Shown piece by piece: positions 46,037-54,416 of a stretch of 54,416 nucleotides of DNA. Numbering within the stretch: the first letter of the stretch is position 1; every line of letters starts with the position of its first letter. The notes under the pieces were generated by a model. That model made no database searches. It was not told the origin of the DNA and saw only the letters and a list, made by a program, of their open reading frames with translations. The position numbers and the translations under genes are program-made. Origin of the DNA: Tannerellaceae bacterium (GTDB lineage: Bacteria > Bacteroidota > Bacteroidia > Bacteroidales > Tannerellaceae); NCBI GenBank assembly GCA_031271045.1, contig JAISWO010000019.1:1-54416 (forward strand), in the 5' to 3' direction.

Positions 46037-46516
46037 ATGGAAACAATTGTTCGTATCATTCCCTGGGATTATTCCGACGAGTCGCACCGGCAGGCAGTCG
46101 TAACACTGATTGAGGCTTATATAAACGATGAGATGGGCGGGGGCAATCCGCTTTCGGAGGAGGGCCGGGCGAGGCTGACCGAAGGTTTGGGCTGTCATCC
46201 GGGGGCCATTGTCCTGCTGGCCATAGTGGGCGGGACGTATGCCGGATTGTTGGTTGCTTTTGAGAACTTTTCTACGTTCACCGCCCGTCCGATGGTGAAT
46301 ATCCACGATGTCGTCGTTCTGCCTTCGTATCGCGGACGCGGCATCGGTCGGCGTCTGCTGGACGGCATCATCGACGAAGCTGGGCGCCGGGGCGCTTCCC
46401 GCCTGACGCTCGAAGTGAGGAAGGATAATGTCGTTGCCCAGAAACTCTACCGCTCGCTTGGCTTTGAAGAGACTGACCCCGGTATGTATTACTGGAGGAA
46501 GTATCTCCCGTCATGA
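46037..46516 (+). CDS. GNAT-family N-acetyltransferase
   Basis: A 159-residue acetyltransferase of the GNAT superfamily. Acetyl-CoA motif A is VVLPSYRGRGIGRRLLDGII (about 94-113), followed by VRKDNVVAQKLYRSLGFEE, the typical motif B. The acceptor cannot be predicted. A weak -7 element TACATTCG lies at 46001-46008. It converges on kdsB with a 4-base gap. Confidence 0.88.
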   Translation: METIVRIIPWDYSDESHRQAVVTLIEAYINDEMGGGNPLSEEGRARLTEGLGCHPGAIVLLAIVGGTYAGLLVAFENFSTFTARPMVNIHDVVVLPSYRGRGIGRRLLDGIIDEAGRRGASRLTLEVRKDNVVAQKLYRSLGFEETDPGMYYWRKYLPS

Positions 46517-46520
46517 AGGA

Positions 46521-47264
46521 TCATAGGAACAGCAAGGCACGCGCCATATCTTCGGGCGTGTCGATGCCTATGGTGTCGATGTGGGTGATGCCGGCTTTGA
46601 TGCGGTAGCCGTACTCGAGCCAGCGCAGTTGTTCGAGGCTTTCGGCTTTTTCCAGCGGGGATTGGGGCAGCATGGTGATTTCCCGCAGGATGTCAGCGCG
46701 GTAGGCATAGAGGCCGACGTGTTTGTAATAGGTATGGCTGGTCATCCATTCCGTATGTACTTTGCCGCGATAATAGGGAATGATGGAACGGCTGAAATAC
46801 ATGGCTTCCTGGTTTTTGTTCAGCACTACTTTGGGAGAATTGTGGTTGAAAAGGGTCGAGTCGAAGTTACCGCCCGAGAGGAGGGGTTTGACCAAGGTGG
46901 CGATCTGGACATAGACGTCGTTGAAGCAAGCCTTGAGCGTTTCTATCTGCGCCGGCTGGACAAAAGGCTCGTCGCCCTGGATATTGACGATCACATGATA
47001 TCCTCGTCCTATCTTCGTATAGGCTTCGTAACAGCGATCAGTACCGCTTGTATGATGGTCGGCGGTCATCACCACATTGCCTCCGAATGATTTGACGGCA
47101 GCCTCGATACGGAGGTCGTCGGTAGCTACGCATACGGCGTCCAGTACATCCTTGACTTGTTCGTACACCCGTTGTATCATAGGTTTCCCTTTCATGTCTG
47201 CCAGGGGTTTACCTGGGAAACGTGTCGAGGCATATCGTGCCGGAATTATTCCAATAAATCTCAT
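46521..47264 (-). CDS. kdsB: 3-deoxy-manno-octulosonate cytidylyltransferase
   Basis: A 247-residue enzyme that activates KDO as CMP-KDO for LPS inner-core synthesis. Conserved motifs: IIPARYASTRFPGKPLADM near the start, AVCVATDDLRIE, MTADHHTSGTDRCYEA and NIQGDEPFVQP. It has its own promoter (TACTTTTG on the minus strand at 47284-47291) though it follows trkH by only 39 bases. Confidence 0.96.
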   Translation of the reverse strand: MRFIGIIPARYASTRFPGKPLADMKGKPMIQRVYEQVKDVLDAVCVATDDLRIEAAVKSFGGNVVMTADHHTSGTDRCYEAYTKIGRGYHVIVNIQGDEPFVQPAQIETLKACFNDVYVQIATLVKPLLSGGNFDSTLFNHNSPKVVLNKNQEAMYFSRSIIPYYRGKVHTEWMTSHTYYKHVGLYAYRADILREITMLPQSPLEKAESLEQLRWLEYGYRIKAGITHIDTIGIDTPEDMARALLFL

Positions 47265-47283
47265 GTTTGTTGTTTTTGTACGT

Positions 47284-47291
47284 CAAAAGTA
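47284..47291 (-). promoter_or_regulatory. -7 promoter element for kdsB
   Basis: The minus strand reads TACTTTTG, matching TAnnTTTG, 19 bases before the kdsB start. Confidence 0.5.
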
Positions 47292-47303
47292 AGAAAATAA
47301 TGC

Positions 47304-48767
47304 TTACTGTTTCCAAAAACCAGGCAGGAAGATTATCAATACCGTAAATATTTCCAGACGCCCCACCATCATCAGCAAAGCGAGCGTCCATTTGGACAGG
47401 ATCGGCACGGAGGCATAGTTGCCTGCCGGACCCTGTACGCCCAGGCCGGGACCGGTATTGCCGATGGCCGAAATGGCGGCGGCAATCGATTCTTCGAACC
47501 CCATGCCGTCGAAGGTCAGTATCAGACACCCGGCCATGATCAGAAACAGGTACACAAAAGCAAACGCCGAACAGCGATACACATTGTCGGTTGAGATCAC
47601 ATGCCGGTTCATCCGCACCGGGAGCACGGCGTTGGGGTGCATCTGCCGCAGGAAAACGTTCGACAGGTTTTTGTGTATGATCACAAAACGTCCCGCCTTC
47701 AGCCCCCCGCTGGTAGAACCCGTACAGCCTCCGATAAACATCAGTATGAGTGCTATGCACCAGAAGAACGACCCCCAGGGCAGGTAATCGGTCGTCATGA
47801 AGCCGGTCGACGAGATGAGCGATATGACGTGGAAGGCTGCCTGCCGCAACGTCTTCTCCACGCCGCCGGTCCATCCGTCCATTCCCCCCGTCCATAGCGC
47901 CGTTGCACCGGTAGCAAGCAGGATGATAAAGACGAACCAGCGCAGTTCTTCGTCGCCCCAGAGTTTGTGCACGTTACCCTTGAGGAAGAAATAGAGCAGC
48001 GTCATATTGACCGAACCGACCAGCATAAAGAGCGCCGTCACATACTCAATATAGGCCGAGTCCCAATGCCCTATGCTCGCGTTGCGCGTAGAATAGCCGC
48101 CCGTCGAGACAGTCGTCAGCGCATGGTTCATTGCCTCGAAGGCGTCCATCGGCCCCATCCACAACAGAAACGCCGCTACAAAGGTCAGCAGCAGGTAAAC
48201 ACCCGACAGCCGTTTGGCCACCTGCGTCACCCGGGGGCGGAAGCGTTCGTGCGAGATACCCGTACCCGTCGTCTCGGCCTCAAACATCTGCGAGGCGCCT
48301 CCCCCGAACAGAGGCAGCAGGGCGACGGTAAAGACAACCACCCCAATACCTCCCTGCCATTGCGTCAGGCTGCGCCACAGCAGGAGACCGTGCGGCAAGG
48401 CTTCGATGTCGGTCAGGACACTGGCGCCAGTCGTCGTGAAGCCGGACATAGTCTCGAAGTAAGCGTCGGTGACGCTATCTATATAGCCACTCAGGAAGAA
48501 AGGCAACATGCCGAAGAGCGAGAGGAGCGTCCAGGTAAGCGCCACGATCAGCATACCTTCCCTGTATCCGGCCTCCTGTTCGTTGGCCCGCCGCCCGATC
48601 AGGAAGAAGCCTCCTCCGGCGGCCAGGAGGATCGCGCACGAGAGCAGCAGCGGACAGCCATCGTCGCCGCCATACAGGAAGGCGACTCCGGTTGCCAGGA
48701 GCATAAAGCCGGTTTCCAGCAGGAACATAGCTCCCAACATTTTGATGATAAAACGGATGTTCAGCAT
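47304..48767 (-). CDS. trkH: Trk potassium uptake membrane subunit
   Basis: A 487-residue TrkH/KtrB-type cation channel with four M1-P-M2 repeats. The selectivity-filter loops are GFTTTGASV, VSTGGYSTRN, SSTGFMTTD and IGNTGPGLG. It moves K+ across the inner membrane under control of TrkA, encoded directly upstream (9 bases). The order dxs-trkA-trkH on the minus strand suggests one transcript. Confidence 0.95.
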   Translation of the reverse strand: MLNIRFIIKMLGAMFLLETGFMLLATGVAFLYGGDDGCPLLLSCAILLAAGGGFFLIGRRANEQEAGYREGMLIVALTWTLLSLFGMLPFFLSGYIDSVTDAYFETMSGFTTTGASVLTDIEALPHGLLLWRSLTQWQGGIGVVVFTVALLPLFGGGASQMFEAETTGTGISHERFRPRVTQVAKRLSGVYLLLTFVAAFLLWMGPMDAFEAMNHALTTVSTGGYSTRNASIGHWDSAYIEYVTALFMLVGSVNMTLLYFFLKGNVHKLWGDEELRWFVFIILLATGATALWTGGMDGWTGGVEKTLRQAAFHVISLISSTGFMTTDYLPWGSFFWCIALILMFIGGCTGSTSGGLKAGRFVIIHKNLSNVFLRQMHPNAVLPVRMNRHVISTDNVYRCSAFAFVYLFLIMAGCLILTFDGMGFEESIAAAISAIGNTGPGLGVQGPAGNYASVPILSKWTLALLMMVGRLEIFTVLIIFLPGFWKQ

Positions 48768-48776
48768 CTTGAGTTC

Positions 48777-50114
48777 TCAGTTAAATAAGTCTTCGAGTTT
48801 GCGCATGGCCGTATCCATACAGAAGACGATGACCTGGTCGCCGGCCTGTACGTGGGTATCGCCTTTGACGATGACCGGCTGTCCGTCGCGGATCAGTCCG
48901 CCGAGGGTCAGGTCGTTGGGCAGGTGAAGGTCTTTCACCGGCTTGCGGGTGATCTTCGAGTCGGGGCGCGCCGTCAGTTCTGCCACATTGGCATTGGCGA
49001 AGGCGAGGATCTTTACGTTGGAGACGTCGCCGTCGAGCAGGAATTGGTAGATATGTCCGGCGGCGATCAGTTTCTTATTGATGACGGCTCCGATGTCCAT
49101 CGTCTCGGCCAGCGGGATATAGTCTAAGTTTTCGATCTCGGCGATGGTCTTTATCACGCCGAAGCGTTTGGCGTTCAGGCAAGCCAGGATGTTGGTGCTT
49201 TCGTTCTCGGTCAGGGCGACGAAGGCTTGCGCATCTTTGATGCCTTCCTGCACCAGCAGGTCCATATCCCGTCCGTCGCCATGAATGGTCAATACATTAC
49301 CCGGCACGACTTCGGCGATGCGATGGCTTTTCTCCTTGTCTTTTTCTATAAGCTTGACGCGGATATGCCCCGGAAGCAGTTGGCAGGTGCGCAGAGCGAT
49401 GCGGCTGGCTCCCATGATGAAGACCTTTTTGACCTCCGGGTTTCCCTTTCCGGCATGCAGTTGAACGTCTTTGACGTGCTCCTTGGTGGTGGTGAAGAAG
49501 AGAATGTCGCCTGCTTCTATCAGGCTGTCGCGGTTCGGGATACAGAGTTCGTTTTCGTGTTTGATAGCTACGATGTGGTAGAGTTTGTTCTCGCTGGGTA
49601 TTTCCAATAAGCGGGTGTTGACTAAGCGGGAGTTGGCGCGTATCTTGACGCCGATCAGCGCCAGGGCGCCGCCCACCAGCTCCCAGTATTGCCTTGTCCA
49701 GGGGCGGTTGATGGCTGTCACGATCTCTTCGGCGGCCAGTTTTTCGGGATAGATCATGGAGGTGATGCCGAGGTTTTCGAAGAGTTCCCTGTTTTTTGGA
49801 AGCAGGTATTCGTAGTTGTTGATACGGGCAAAGGTTTTGTGCGCTCCCAGACGCGCTGCCAGTATGCAGGCCGTTATATTGGTTGATTCTTCGGTAGTGA
49901 CGCTCACGAACAAGCCGGCTTTGCCTACGCCGGCCTGTTTCAGGTCGTGGAAAGAAGTCGGGCTTCCCGTCATCGTCAGGATTTCTTCACCGGAGGCCGG
50001 GAATTGCAACCGTTCTTCGTCGGGATCCATCAGGACGATGTCTTGCCTTTCCTTCGATAGCATTTTCGCCAGATGAGCGCCTGTTTCTCCGGCTCCGGCT
50101 ATGACTATTTTCAT
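48777..50114 (-). CDS. trkA: Trk system regulatory subunit TrkA
   Basis: A 445-residue cytoplasmic protein with two tandem RCK units: the first NAD-binding motif is IVIAGAGETGAHLAKML, the second is FIMGASRIALRTCQLLP at about residue 225, each followed by a TrkA_C domain. It binds NAD(H) and gates TrkH. Four bases separate its start from the dxs stop. In the second Rossmann motif the usual glycines read GASRIA, typical of the weaker second site. Confidence 0.94.
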   Translation of the reverse strand: MKIVIAGAGETGAHLAKMLSKERQDIVLMDPDEERLQFPASGEEILTMTGSPTSFHDLKQAGVGKAGLFVSVTTEESTNITACILAARLGAHKTFARINNYEYLLPKNRELFENLGITSMIYPEKLAAEEIVTAINRPWTRQYWELVGGALALIGVKIRANSRLVNTRLLEIPSENKLYHIVAIKHENELCIPNRDSLIEAGDILFFTTTKEHVKDVQLHAGKGNPEVKKVFIMGASRIALRTCQLLPGHIRVKLIEKDKEKSHRIAEVVPGNVLTIHGDGRDMDLLVQEGIKDAQAFVALTENESTNILACLNAKRFGVIKTIAEIENLDYIPLAETMDIGAVINKKLIAAGHIYQFLLDGDVSNVKILAFANANVAELTARPDSKITRKPVKDLHLPNDLTLGGLIRDGQPVIVKGDTHVQAGDQVIVFCMDTAMRKLEDLFN

Positions 50115-50118
50115 TTTG

Positions 50119-52011
50119 TTATGCTTCTGTTATTGCCTGGGCGATGCTTGCTGCATCCATACCGCAGAGCGCGTACAATTCGGCGATAGCGCCGTGTTCT
50201 ACAAAGGTGTCGTTTACACCGATACGTTGAATGCGGGGAGTATAGCCGTTGTCGGCCATAAATTCGACGACGGCACTGCCCAGTCCGCCTGTCCTGACGC
50301 CGTTCTCCACCGTTATGATACGCTTGAACTTTCTGCCGACTTCGTGTAGCAGTTCCTCGTCCAGCGGTTTGAGGTAAATCATGTCGTAATGCGCCACGGA
50401 ATGTTTGCCATCGAGCATTTCAATGGCTTTTATTACTTCATTTCCCACCGGGCCGATGGAGAGCGCCGCCACGTCGTTGCCATCACGCAGTTTCTTTCCT
50501 TTCCCTACGGGGAGTATCTGCGGCTCGTTTCTCCAGTCATTCTTTTCGCCTTTGCCTCTGGGGTATCGGATCACGAAAGGCGTAGAGACGCCTTTGCAGG
50601 CGGTGTACATCAGGTTGCGCAGATCCCATTCGTTCAGGGGAGAGGAGATGGTCAGGTTGGGGATGGGGCGCAGGTAGGCTAGGTCGAAGATGCCGTGGTG
50701 CGTCGCTCCGTCTTCGCCCACTAGACCGCTCCGGTCGAGGCAGAGGACGAGATGCAGATTCTGAAGCGCCACGTCGTGAATCAGGTTGTCGTACGCACGC
50801 TGCATGAAGGAGGAATAGACGTTGCAGAAGGGTATCATTCCTTCCTTGGCTAAGCCGGCGGAGAAGGTCACCGCATGTCCTTCGGCTATGCCGACGTCGA
50901 AGGCGCGTTCGGGGAAGGTTTTCATCAGGTACGTCATCGAGCAGCCGGTCGGCATGGCGGGGGTGACGCCTACGACGCGCTCGTCGGCGGCGGCGAGTTC
51001 GACCAGCGTATGTCCAAACACATCCTGGTACAACTGCGGTTGTACTAGGTCGTCGGGCAGGATGCGGCGGCCGGTTTCTTTGTCGAACTTACCGGGCGCA
51101 TGCCATTCGGTGGCCGATTCTTCGGCGGGGCGGAATCCTTTCCCTTTCTTTGTTTTGACATGAAGGAGTTTGGGGCCTTGCATATTCTTGATGTCATTCA
51201 GCACCCGGATCAGGTAGTCGACATCATGTCCGTCGACCGGCCCGAAATAGCGTATGCTGAATCCTTCAAACAGGTTATGTTGCTGCGTCAGGAGGGCTTT
51301 CAGGCTGTTGTTGAAGCGGAGGATATTGCCGCGGCGGTCGTCAGTGATGAGTTTCATTTTTTTCAGTCCCAGGTAGGCGTCGTAGCGGACTTTGTTGTAG
51401 GTCTGGCTGGTGGTGATGTTTACCAGATATTGGCTGAGGGCTCCCACGCTATCGTCGATCGCCATATTATTATCGTTAAGGACGATGAGCAGGTTGTTGG
51501 GATTGATGGAGGCATTATTGAGTCCTTCGTAGGCTAATCCTCCAGTCATGGCACCGTCGCCGATGACGGCCACGACGTGGCGGTCGTTTTCTTGCTTCAG
51601 AGCCGAGGCGACGGACATACCCAGAGCGGCCGAGATGGAGTTGGAGGCATGTCCGGCGATGAAGGCGTCGTATTCGCTTTCGGTGGGATTCGGGAATCCG
51701 CTGATGCCTTTGAAGCGGCGAAGTGTATGGAAGTTGTCGCGTCGTCCGGTCAGTATTTTGTGTCCGTAGGCTTGGTGTCCTACGTCCCAGAGGATGCGGT
51801 CGTAAGGGGTTTGGAAGACGCGATGGAGGGCGACGGTCAGTTCGACCGTTCCCAGGCTGGCGCCCAGGTGGCCTGGATTTGTGGAGAGGACATCAATGAT
51901 ATATTGGCGCAGTTCCGAACAGACTTGTTTCAATTGTCCGGCTGGAAGGTTTCGCAAATCCTCCGGCGAATCAATCGTTTGCAGTATATTCTTTGTTTGT
52001 TGTTCCGACAT
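50119..52011 (-). CDS. dxs: 1-deoxy-D-xylulose-5-phosphate synthase
   Basis: A 630-residue thiamine-diphosphate transketolase-like enzyme starting the MEP isoprenoid pathway. The N-terminal TPP domain has ATG-start [26 protein letters not shown], and the TPP/Mg motif [19 protein letters not shown]; the pyrimidine domain has [17 protein letters not shown]; the C-terminal domain has [14 protein letters not shown]. An earlier TTG start lies on the promoter at 52030-52037 and is rejected. It heads the dxs-trkA-trkH run, an unusual pairing of isoprenoid and potassium genes. Confidence 0.96.
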   Translation of the reverse strand: MSEQQTKNILQTIDSPEDLRNLPAGQLKQVCSELRQYIIDVLSTNPGHLGASLGTVELTVALHRVFQTPYDRILWDVGHQAYGHKILTGRRDNFHTLRRFKGISGFPNPTESEYDAFIAGHASNSISAALGMSVASALKQENDRHVVAVIGDGAMTGGLAYEGLNNASINPNNLLIVLNDNNMAIDDSVGALSQYLVNITTSQTYNKVRYDAYLGLKKMKLITDDRRGNILRFNNSLKALLTQQHNLFEGFSIRYFGPVDGHDVDYLIRVLNDIKNMQGPKLLHVKTKKGKGFRPAEESATEWHAPGKFDKETGRRILPDDLVQPQLYQDVFGHTLVELAAADERVVGVTPAMPTGCSMTYLMKTFPERAFDVGIAEGHAVTFSAGLAKEGMIPFCNVYSSFMQRAYDNLIHDVALQNLHLVLCLDRSGLVGEDGATHHGIFDLAYLRPIPNLTISSPLNEWDLRNLMYTACKGVSTPFVIRYPRGKGEKNDWRNEPQILPVGKGKKLRDGNDVAALSIGPVGNEVIKAIEMLDGKHSVAHYDMIYLKPLDEELLHEVGRKFKRIITVENGVRTGGLGSAVVEFMADNGYTPRIQRIGVNDTFVEHGAIAELYALCGMDAASIAQAITEA

Positions 52012-52029
52012 ATAGCTGAAAAATTTCGC

Positions 52030-52037
52030 CAAATGTA
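52030..52037 (-). promoter_or_regulatory. -7 promoter element for dxs
   Basis: The minus strand reads TACATTTG, 18 bases before the chosen dxs start, and decides between the two possible starts. Confidence 0.65.
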
Positions 52038-52056
52038 CGCATTAAACAGGAAATCG

Positions 52057-52064
52057 TATCTTTG
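52057..52064 (+). promoter_or_regulatory. -7 promoter element for mlaE-mlaF
   Basis: TATCTTTG matches the consensus, 14 bases before the ATG at 52079, so the 5' leader is under 10 bases. It is back to back with the dxs promoter. Confidence 0.65.
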
Positions 52065-52078
52065 CGCACACATTAATT

Positions 52079-52834
52079 ATGAATCATATGAATGAAGCGT
52101 TACACAGAATGGGTGAATATACATTGTTGATGGCAAAGGTGATCTCAATACCAAACCGATGGAGTATGTTTTTCAAACAGTTGATAAAAGAAATATATAA
52201 GCTGGGAGCCGACTCCCTTTGGATAGTTATCATCATATCCATCTTTATCGGCACGGTTATCGCCATTCAGATCTCACTGAACATCAGTTCGCCCCTTATC
52301 CCCAAGTTTACGATCGGTTACACCACGCGCGAGATTATCCTGCTGGAGTTCTCCTCGTCCATCATGTGCCTCATCCTGGCGGGCAAGGTGGGGAGTAATA
52401 TCGCCTCCGAAATAGGCACCATGCGCGTCACGGAGCAGATAGACGCGATGGAAATCATGGGCGTGAACTCGGCCAATTTCCTTATCCTTCCGAAAATACT
52501 GGGTTTGATGATCTTCATCCCGGTGCTCGTTATCTTCAGCATGTTCACCGGCATACTGGGTGGTATCGCAGCCAGCTATGCCGACATAAACGGGATGACG
52601 CCGTCGTCGTTCGAGTACGGGATGCAGTTTTATTTCAACTCCTTCTATATCGGATATTCGATCATCAAGTCGGTTGTTTATGCGTTCATCATCGCTTCCA
52701 TCGCCTCTTATTTCGGCTACAATGTAAAGGGCGGCGCGCTGGAGGTGGGCAAGGCCAGCACCAATGCGGTGGTGATGAGCAGCATCATGATCCTGATGGC
52801 CGACGTAGTCATGACCCACTTAATGCTGACGTAA
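52079..52834 (+). CDS. mlaE: MlaE-family lipid ABC transporter permease
   Basis: A 251-residue inner-membrane permease with about five helices. Family motifs: SLWIVIIISIFIGTVIAIQ, then GTMRVTEQIDAMEIMGVNS (the coupling region) and the C-terminal KGGALEVGKASTNAVV. It should act with MlaF (next gene, 2 bases on) and an MCE protein such as that at 16095-16985 to move phospholipids between membranes. A second ATG three codons on could also be the start. Confidence 0.93.
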   Translation: MNHMNEALHRMGEYTLLMAKVISIPNRWSMFFKQLIKEIYKLGADSLWIVIIISIFIGTVIAIQISLNISSPLIPKFTIGYTTREIILLEFSSSIMCLILAGKVGSNIASEIGTMRVTEQIDAMEIMGVNSANFLILPKILGLMIFIPVLVIFSMFTGILGGIAASYADINGMTPSSFEYGMQFYFNSFYIGYSIIKSVVYAFIIASIASYFGYNVKGGALEVGKASTNAVVMSSIMILMADVVMTHLMLT

Positions 52835-52836
52835 CC

Positions 52837-53568
52837 ATGGTAGAAGTCAAACACCTCTCGAAATCTTTCGACGGACGCACGGTGCTGAACGACATCAACG
52901 CCTTGTTTGAAACCGGCAAGACCAACCTGATTATCGGCCGCAGCGGATCGGGCAAGACCGTGCTGCTGAAGAATATCATCGGCCTACAGCGCCCCGGCTC
53001 TGGGCAGATCCTTTACGATGGCCGCGAGTTGACGGGAATGAAAAAGCGCGAGCTGGATCTGTTGCGCCGCGAGATGGGTATGCTGTTCCAGGGCTCGGCG
53101 TTGTTCGACAGCATGACGGTGCTCGAGAATGTGATGTTCCCCCTGGATATGTTTTCGCCCGACTCCTTCAAGGAGCGCCAGAAGAGGGCGATGCTTTGCC
53201 TGGAACGGGTCGACCTGCTGGAGGCCGAACATCTCTATCCTTCGGAAATCAGTGGGGGAATGATGAAACGGGCCGCTATTGCTCGCGCCATTGCCCTGAA
53301 GCCCAAATACCTCTTTTGCGACGAGCCGAACTCGGGCTTGGATCCGAAAACCTCCCTGCTCATCGACGACCTTATACACAGCATCACCCGCGACTACCGG
53401 ATGACGACCATCATCAATACCCACGACATGAACTCGGTCAAGAACATCGGCGAGAACATCATCTTCATCCGGGAAGGCATCCTCGAATGGCGCGGCAACA
53501 AGGACGAGATCGTCTCCTCCCACAACGAGGCCTTGAACGACTTCATCTTCGCCGCCAGCCGCCGCTGA
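52837..53568 (+). CDS. mlaF: MlaF-family lipid ABC transporter ATPase
   Basis: A 243-residue ABC ATPase. Walker A IIGRSGSGKTVLLKNI, Q-loop MLFQGSALF, signature ISGGMMKRAAIARAI, Walker B LFCDEPNSGLDP and H-loop NTHDMNSV. The SGGMMKR variant of the signature is typical of Mla-type ATPases. It powers MlaE. Its stop codon is only 3 bases from the stop of the convergent serpin relic. Confidence 0.95.
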   Translation: MVEVKHLSKSFDGRTVLNDINALFETGKTNLIIGRSGSGKTVLLKNIIGLQRPGSGQILYDGRELTGMKKRELDLLRREMGMLFQGSALFDSMTVLENVMFPLDMFSPDSFKERQKRAMLCLERVDLLEAEHLYPSEISGGMMKRAAIARAIALKPKYLFCDEPNSGLDPKTSLLIDDLIHSITRDYRMTTIINTHDMNSVKNIGENIIFIREGILEWRGNKDEIVSSHNEALNDFIFAASRR

Positions 53569-53571
53569 AAC

Positions 53572-53885
53572 CTAAAGATTCCGGACAACGCCCATCAGGA
53601 GGATAGCGCCGGAGGTTGGCTCCGTCATCCAACATTCCCAGCACGATACTTGCGCTCAAGGGCGAGACCAGCAGGTTGTCGCCCCGTTCCTCTCCGGCAG
53701 CCTCCATCATTTGCAGCAGCCGGAAGGCAAACACATTCAATTGCACGGCAATCGCTCCTTCCTATTTATTCAGTCGACGAGGTCTCCTCTTCGCCTGTCG
53801 AAGGCTCTTCCGTCCATTCCGCATCATTCCGGCAAGCCGTCAGCGCTACGGCGAGGAGTAGTAAAGAATAATACAATGTTTTCAT
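53572..53885 (-). pseudogene. Serpin lipoprotein remnant with large internal deletion
   Basis: The minus strand starts with a lipoprotein signal peptide (MKTLYYSLLLLAVALTAC, Cys18) and a Glu/Thr/Ser-rich linker that hits a stop at 53766-53768. In another frame a serpin N-terminus follows (LNVFAFRLLQMM, then DNLLVSPLSASIVLGMLDDGA). In a third frame the serpin C-terminus follows at once (TEPTSGAILLMGVVRNL, stop at 53572-53574). A serpin has about 370 residues, so roughly 300 are missing, including the reactive loop. At the joint ACGGAGCC fits both sides, consistent with a short-homology deletion. It cannot make an inhibitor. Confidence 0.82.
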
Positions 53886-54180
53886 GATTCTATCTTTCAG
53901 AAGATTAATTTATGGAGCGAAAATACAACAAACGATTCATGCACCAATAGATTTCGGGGACACTCTTAACCTGTTTCCTGTCGCAAATATTCTTTTGCAA
54001 GGGAGAGGGCGGAGCGCGGGGGGCCGGTCAGAAGGCAAGGTTGTCGACAACCTATTTCTCCCCATCCAACCGGCAGGGGGTTGAAGGGACTTTTTTCTTC
54101 CTTCCCGACACATTTTCCTTCCCAATCCGCATTTGTTTTTTCCTGCTTCATTTTTTCTTTGCAGAAATGAATACTGTCAC
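53886..54180. other. Gap without a gene
   Basis: About 300 bases upstream of the serpin relic show no convincing gene. A perfect 16-bp palindrome, AGGTTGTCGACAACCT, lies at 54038-54053, next to G-rich and pyrimidine-rich tracts. Confidence 0.5.
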
Positions 54181-54188
54181 TATATTTG
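54158..54188 (+). promoter_or_regulatory. Full promoter reading toward the right window edge
   Basis: TTTG at 54158-54161 and TATATTTG at 54181-54188, 19 bases apart, form a textbook Bacteroidota promoter. The transcript would run through an 80-base leader into array 5; the gene it serves is beyond the window. Confidence 0.65.
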
Positions 54189-54281
54189 TGCCATAAGTTT
54201 GCGTTCCTTATAGTTCAGTGATTGTTTTGCTGTAAAGGTCGTAGATAAATCGCTCTTTATAAGTCTGTAAGCCGAGCTACC

Positions 54282-54416
54282 GGAACTCTGACGGAAGGCG
54301 CCGGAACCTTAACGGAAGCCGCCGGAACCTTAACGGAAGCCGCCGGAACCTTAACGGAAGCCGCCGGAACCTTAACGGAAGCCGCCGGAACCTTAACGGA
54401 AGCCGCCGGAACCTTA
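54282..54416. repeat. Array 5: near-perfect 21-bp units, cut by the window edge
   Basis: Units begin GGAACCTTAACGGAAGCC and start at 54282, 54303, 54324, 54345, 54366, 54387 and 54408 (partial), exactly 21 bases apart. All but the first full copy are identical. The array continues beyond the window. In one frame it would read GTLTEAA repeated, which resembles the GSLTEA frame of array 1. Confidence 0.92.

Noticed and set aside
1..54416. tRNA genes
   Set aside because: I read the intergenic gaps on both strands and found no cloverleaf with a T-loop GTTCRA motif.

Overview
The window looks like a chromosomal segment of a Bacteroidales bacterium, most likely from the Tannerella/Parabacteroides neighbourhood (family-level guess, moderate to low confidence). 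The evidence is the Bacteroidota promoter signature (-7 TAnnTTTG, often with TTG/TTTG about 20 bases upstream) before many genes, the near absence of Shine-Dalgarno sequences, several families largely confined to the phylum (DUF4254, DUF4827, DUF4835/PorD-like, DUF5063, a XylR-type regulator), and roughly half G+C. Almost all genes are housekeeping. I see no tRNA, rRNA, CRISPR, prophage or intact insertion sequence.

Layout. 1-4913: a sugar locus (XylR-type regulator cut by the window edge, a 1.8 kb repeat array, a secreted GH30 glycosidase, and a sugar MFS transporter broken by a frameshift). 4945-5721: cysE. 5971-13595: dnaN, a DnaQ-like exonuclease, an iron alcohol dehydrogenase, coaBC, DUF4835, recN and rlmB, closely packed and probably co-transcribed. 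13718-14820: rpsF-rpsR-rplI with promoter and terminator. 14938-16985: a cell-wall amidase and an MlaD-type lipid-transport protein. 17483-21682: dnaA and a B12-dependent ribonucleotide reductase. 22001-30131 (minus strand): cmk-ispH-DUF4254-GT9 glycosyltransferase, nrnA, then DUF4827 lipoprotein-glmM-GT39 transferase, a cell-envelope precursor cluster. 30494-34585: DUF177-rpmF-fabH-era-der. 35170-36546: miaB. 36629-38095: a candidate small RNA, a small membrane protein and a methyltransferase. 38183-39676: a CoA transferase. 39714-45475 (minus): two lipoproteins, a membrane protein, malate dehydrogenase, rlmI, a 3'-5' exonuclease and DUF5063. 46037-52011: a GNAT acetyltransferase, kdsB, trkH-trkA-dxs. 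52079-53568: mlaE-mlaF.

The unusual content is between the genes. Seven intergenic stretches carry tandem arrays whose sequences are mostly unrelated to each other, yet nearly all repeat every 21 or 42 bp (two or four helical turns of B-DNA) and are mostly built from short palindromes. Three of them start and/or end with a unit in the opposite orientation. I know of no named element that matches this, and it is the main lead of the window. Two gene relics (a serpin and an AAA-ATPase/PD-(D/E)XK protein) keep pieces from both sides of a large internal deletion. A long imperfect inverted repeat sits exactly between two of the arrays.

Working together: the genes supply replication and repair (dnaN, dnaA, recN, nrdJ), ribosome and tRNA modification and assembly (rlmB, rlmI, miaB, era, der, S6/S18/L9/L32), isoprenoid and LPS/peptidoglycan precursors (dxs, ispH, kdsB, glmM, GT9, amidase), outer-membrane lipid transport (mlaD, mlaE, mlaF) and anaerobic carbon metabolism (mdh, CoA transferase).
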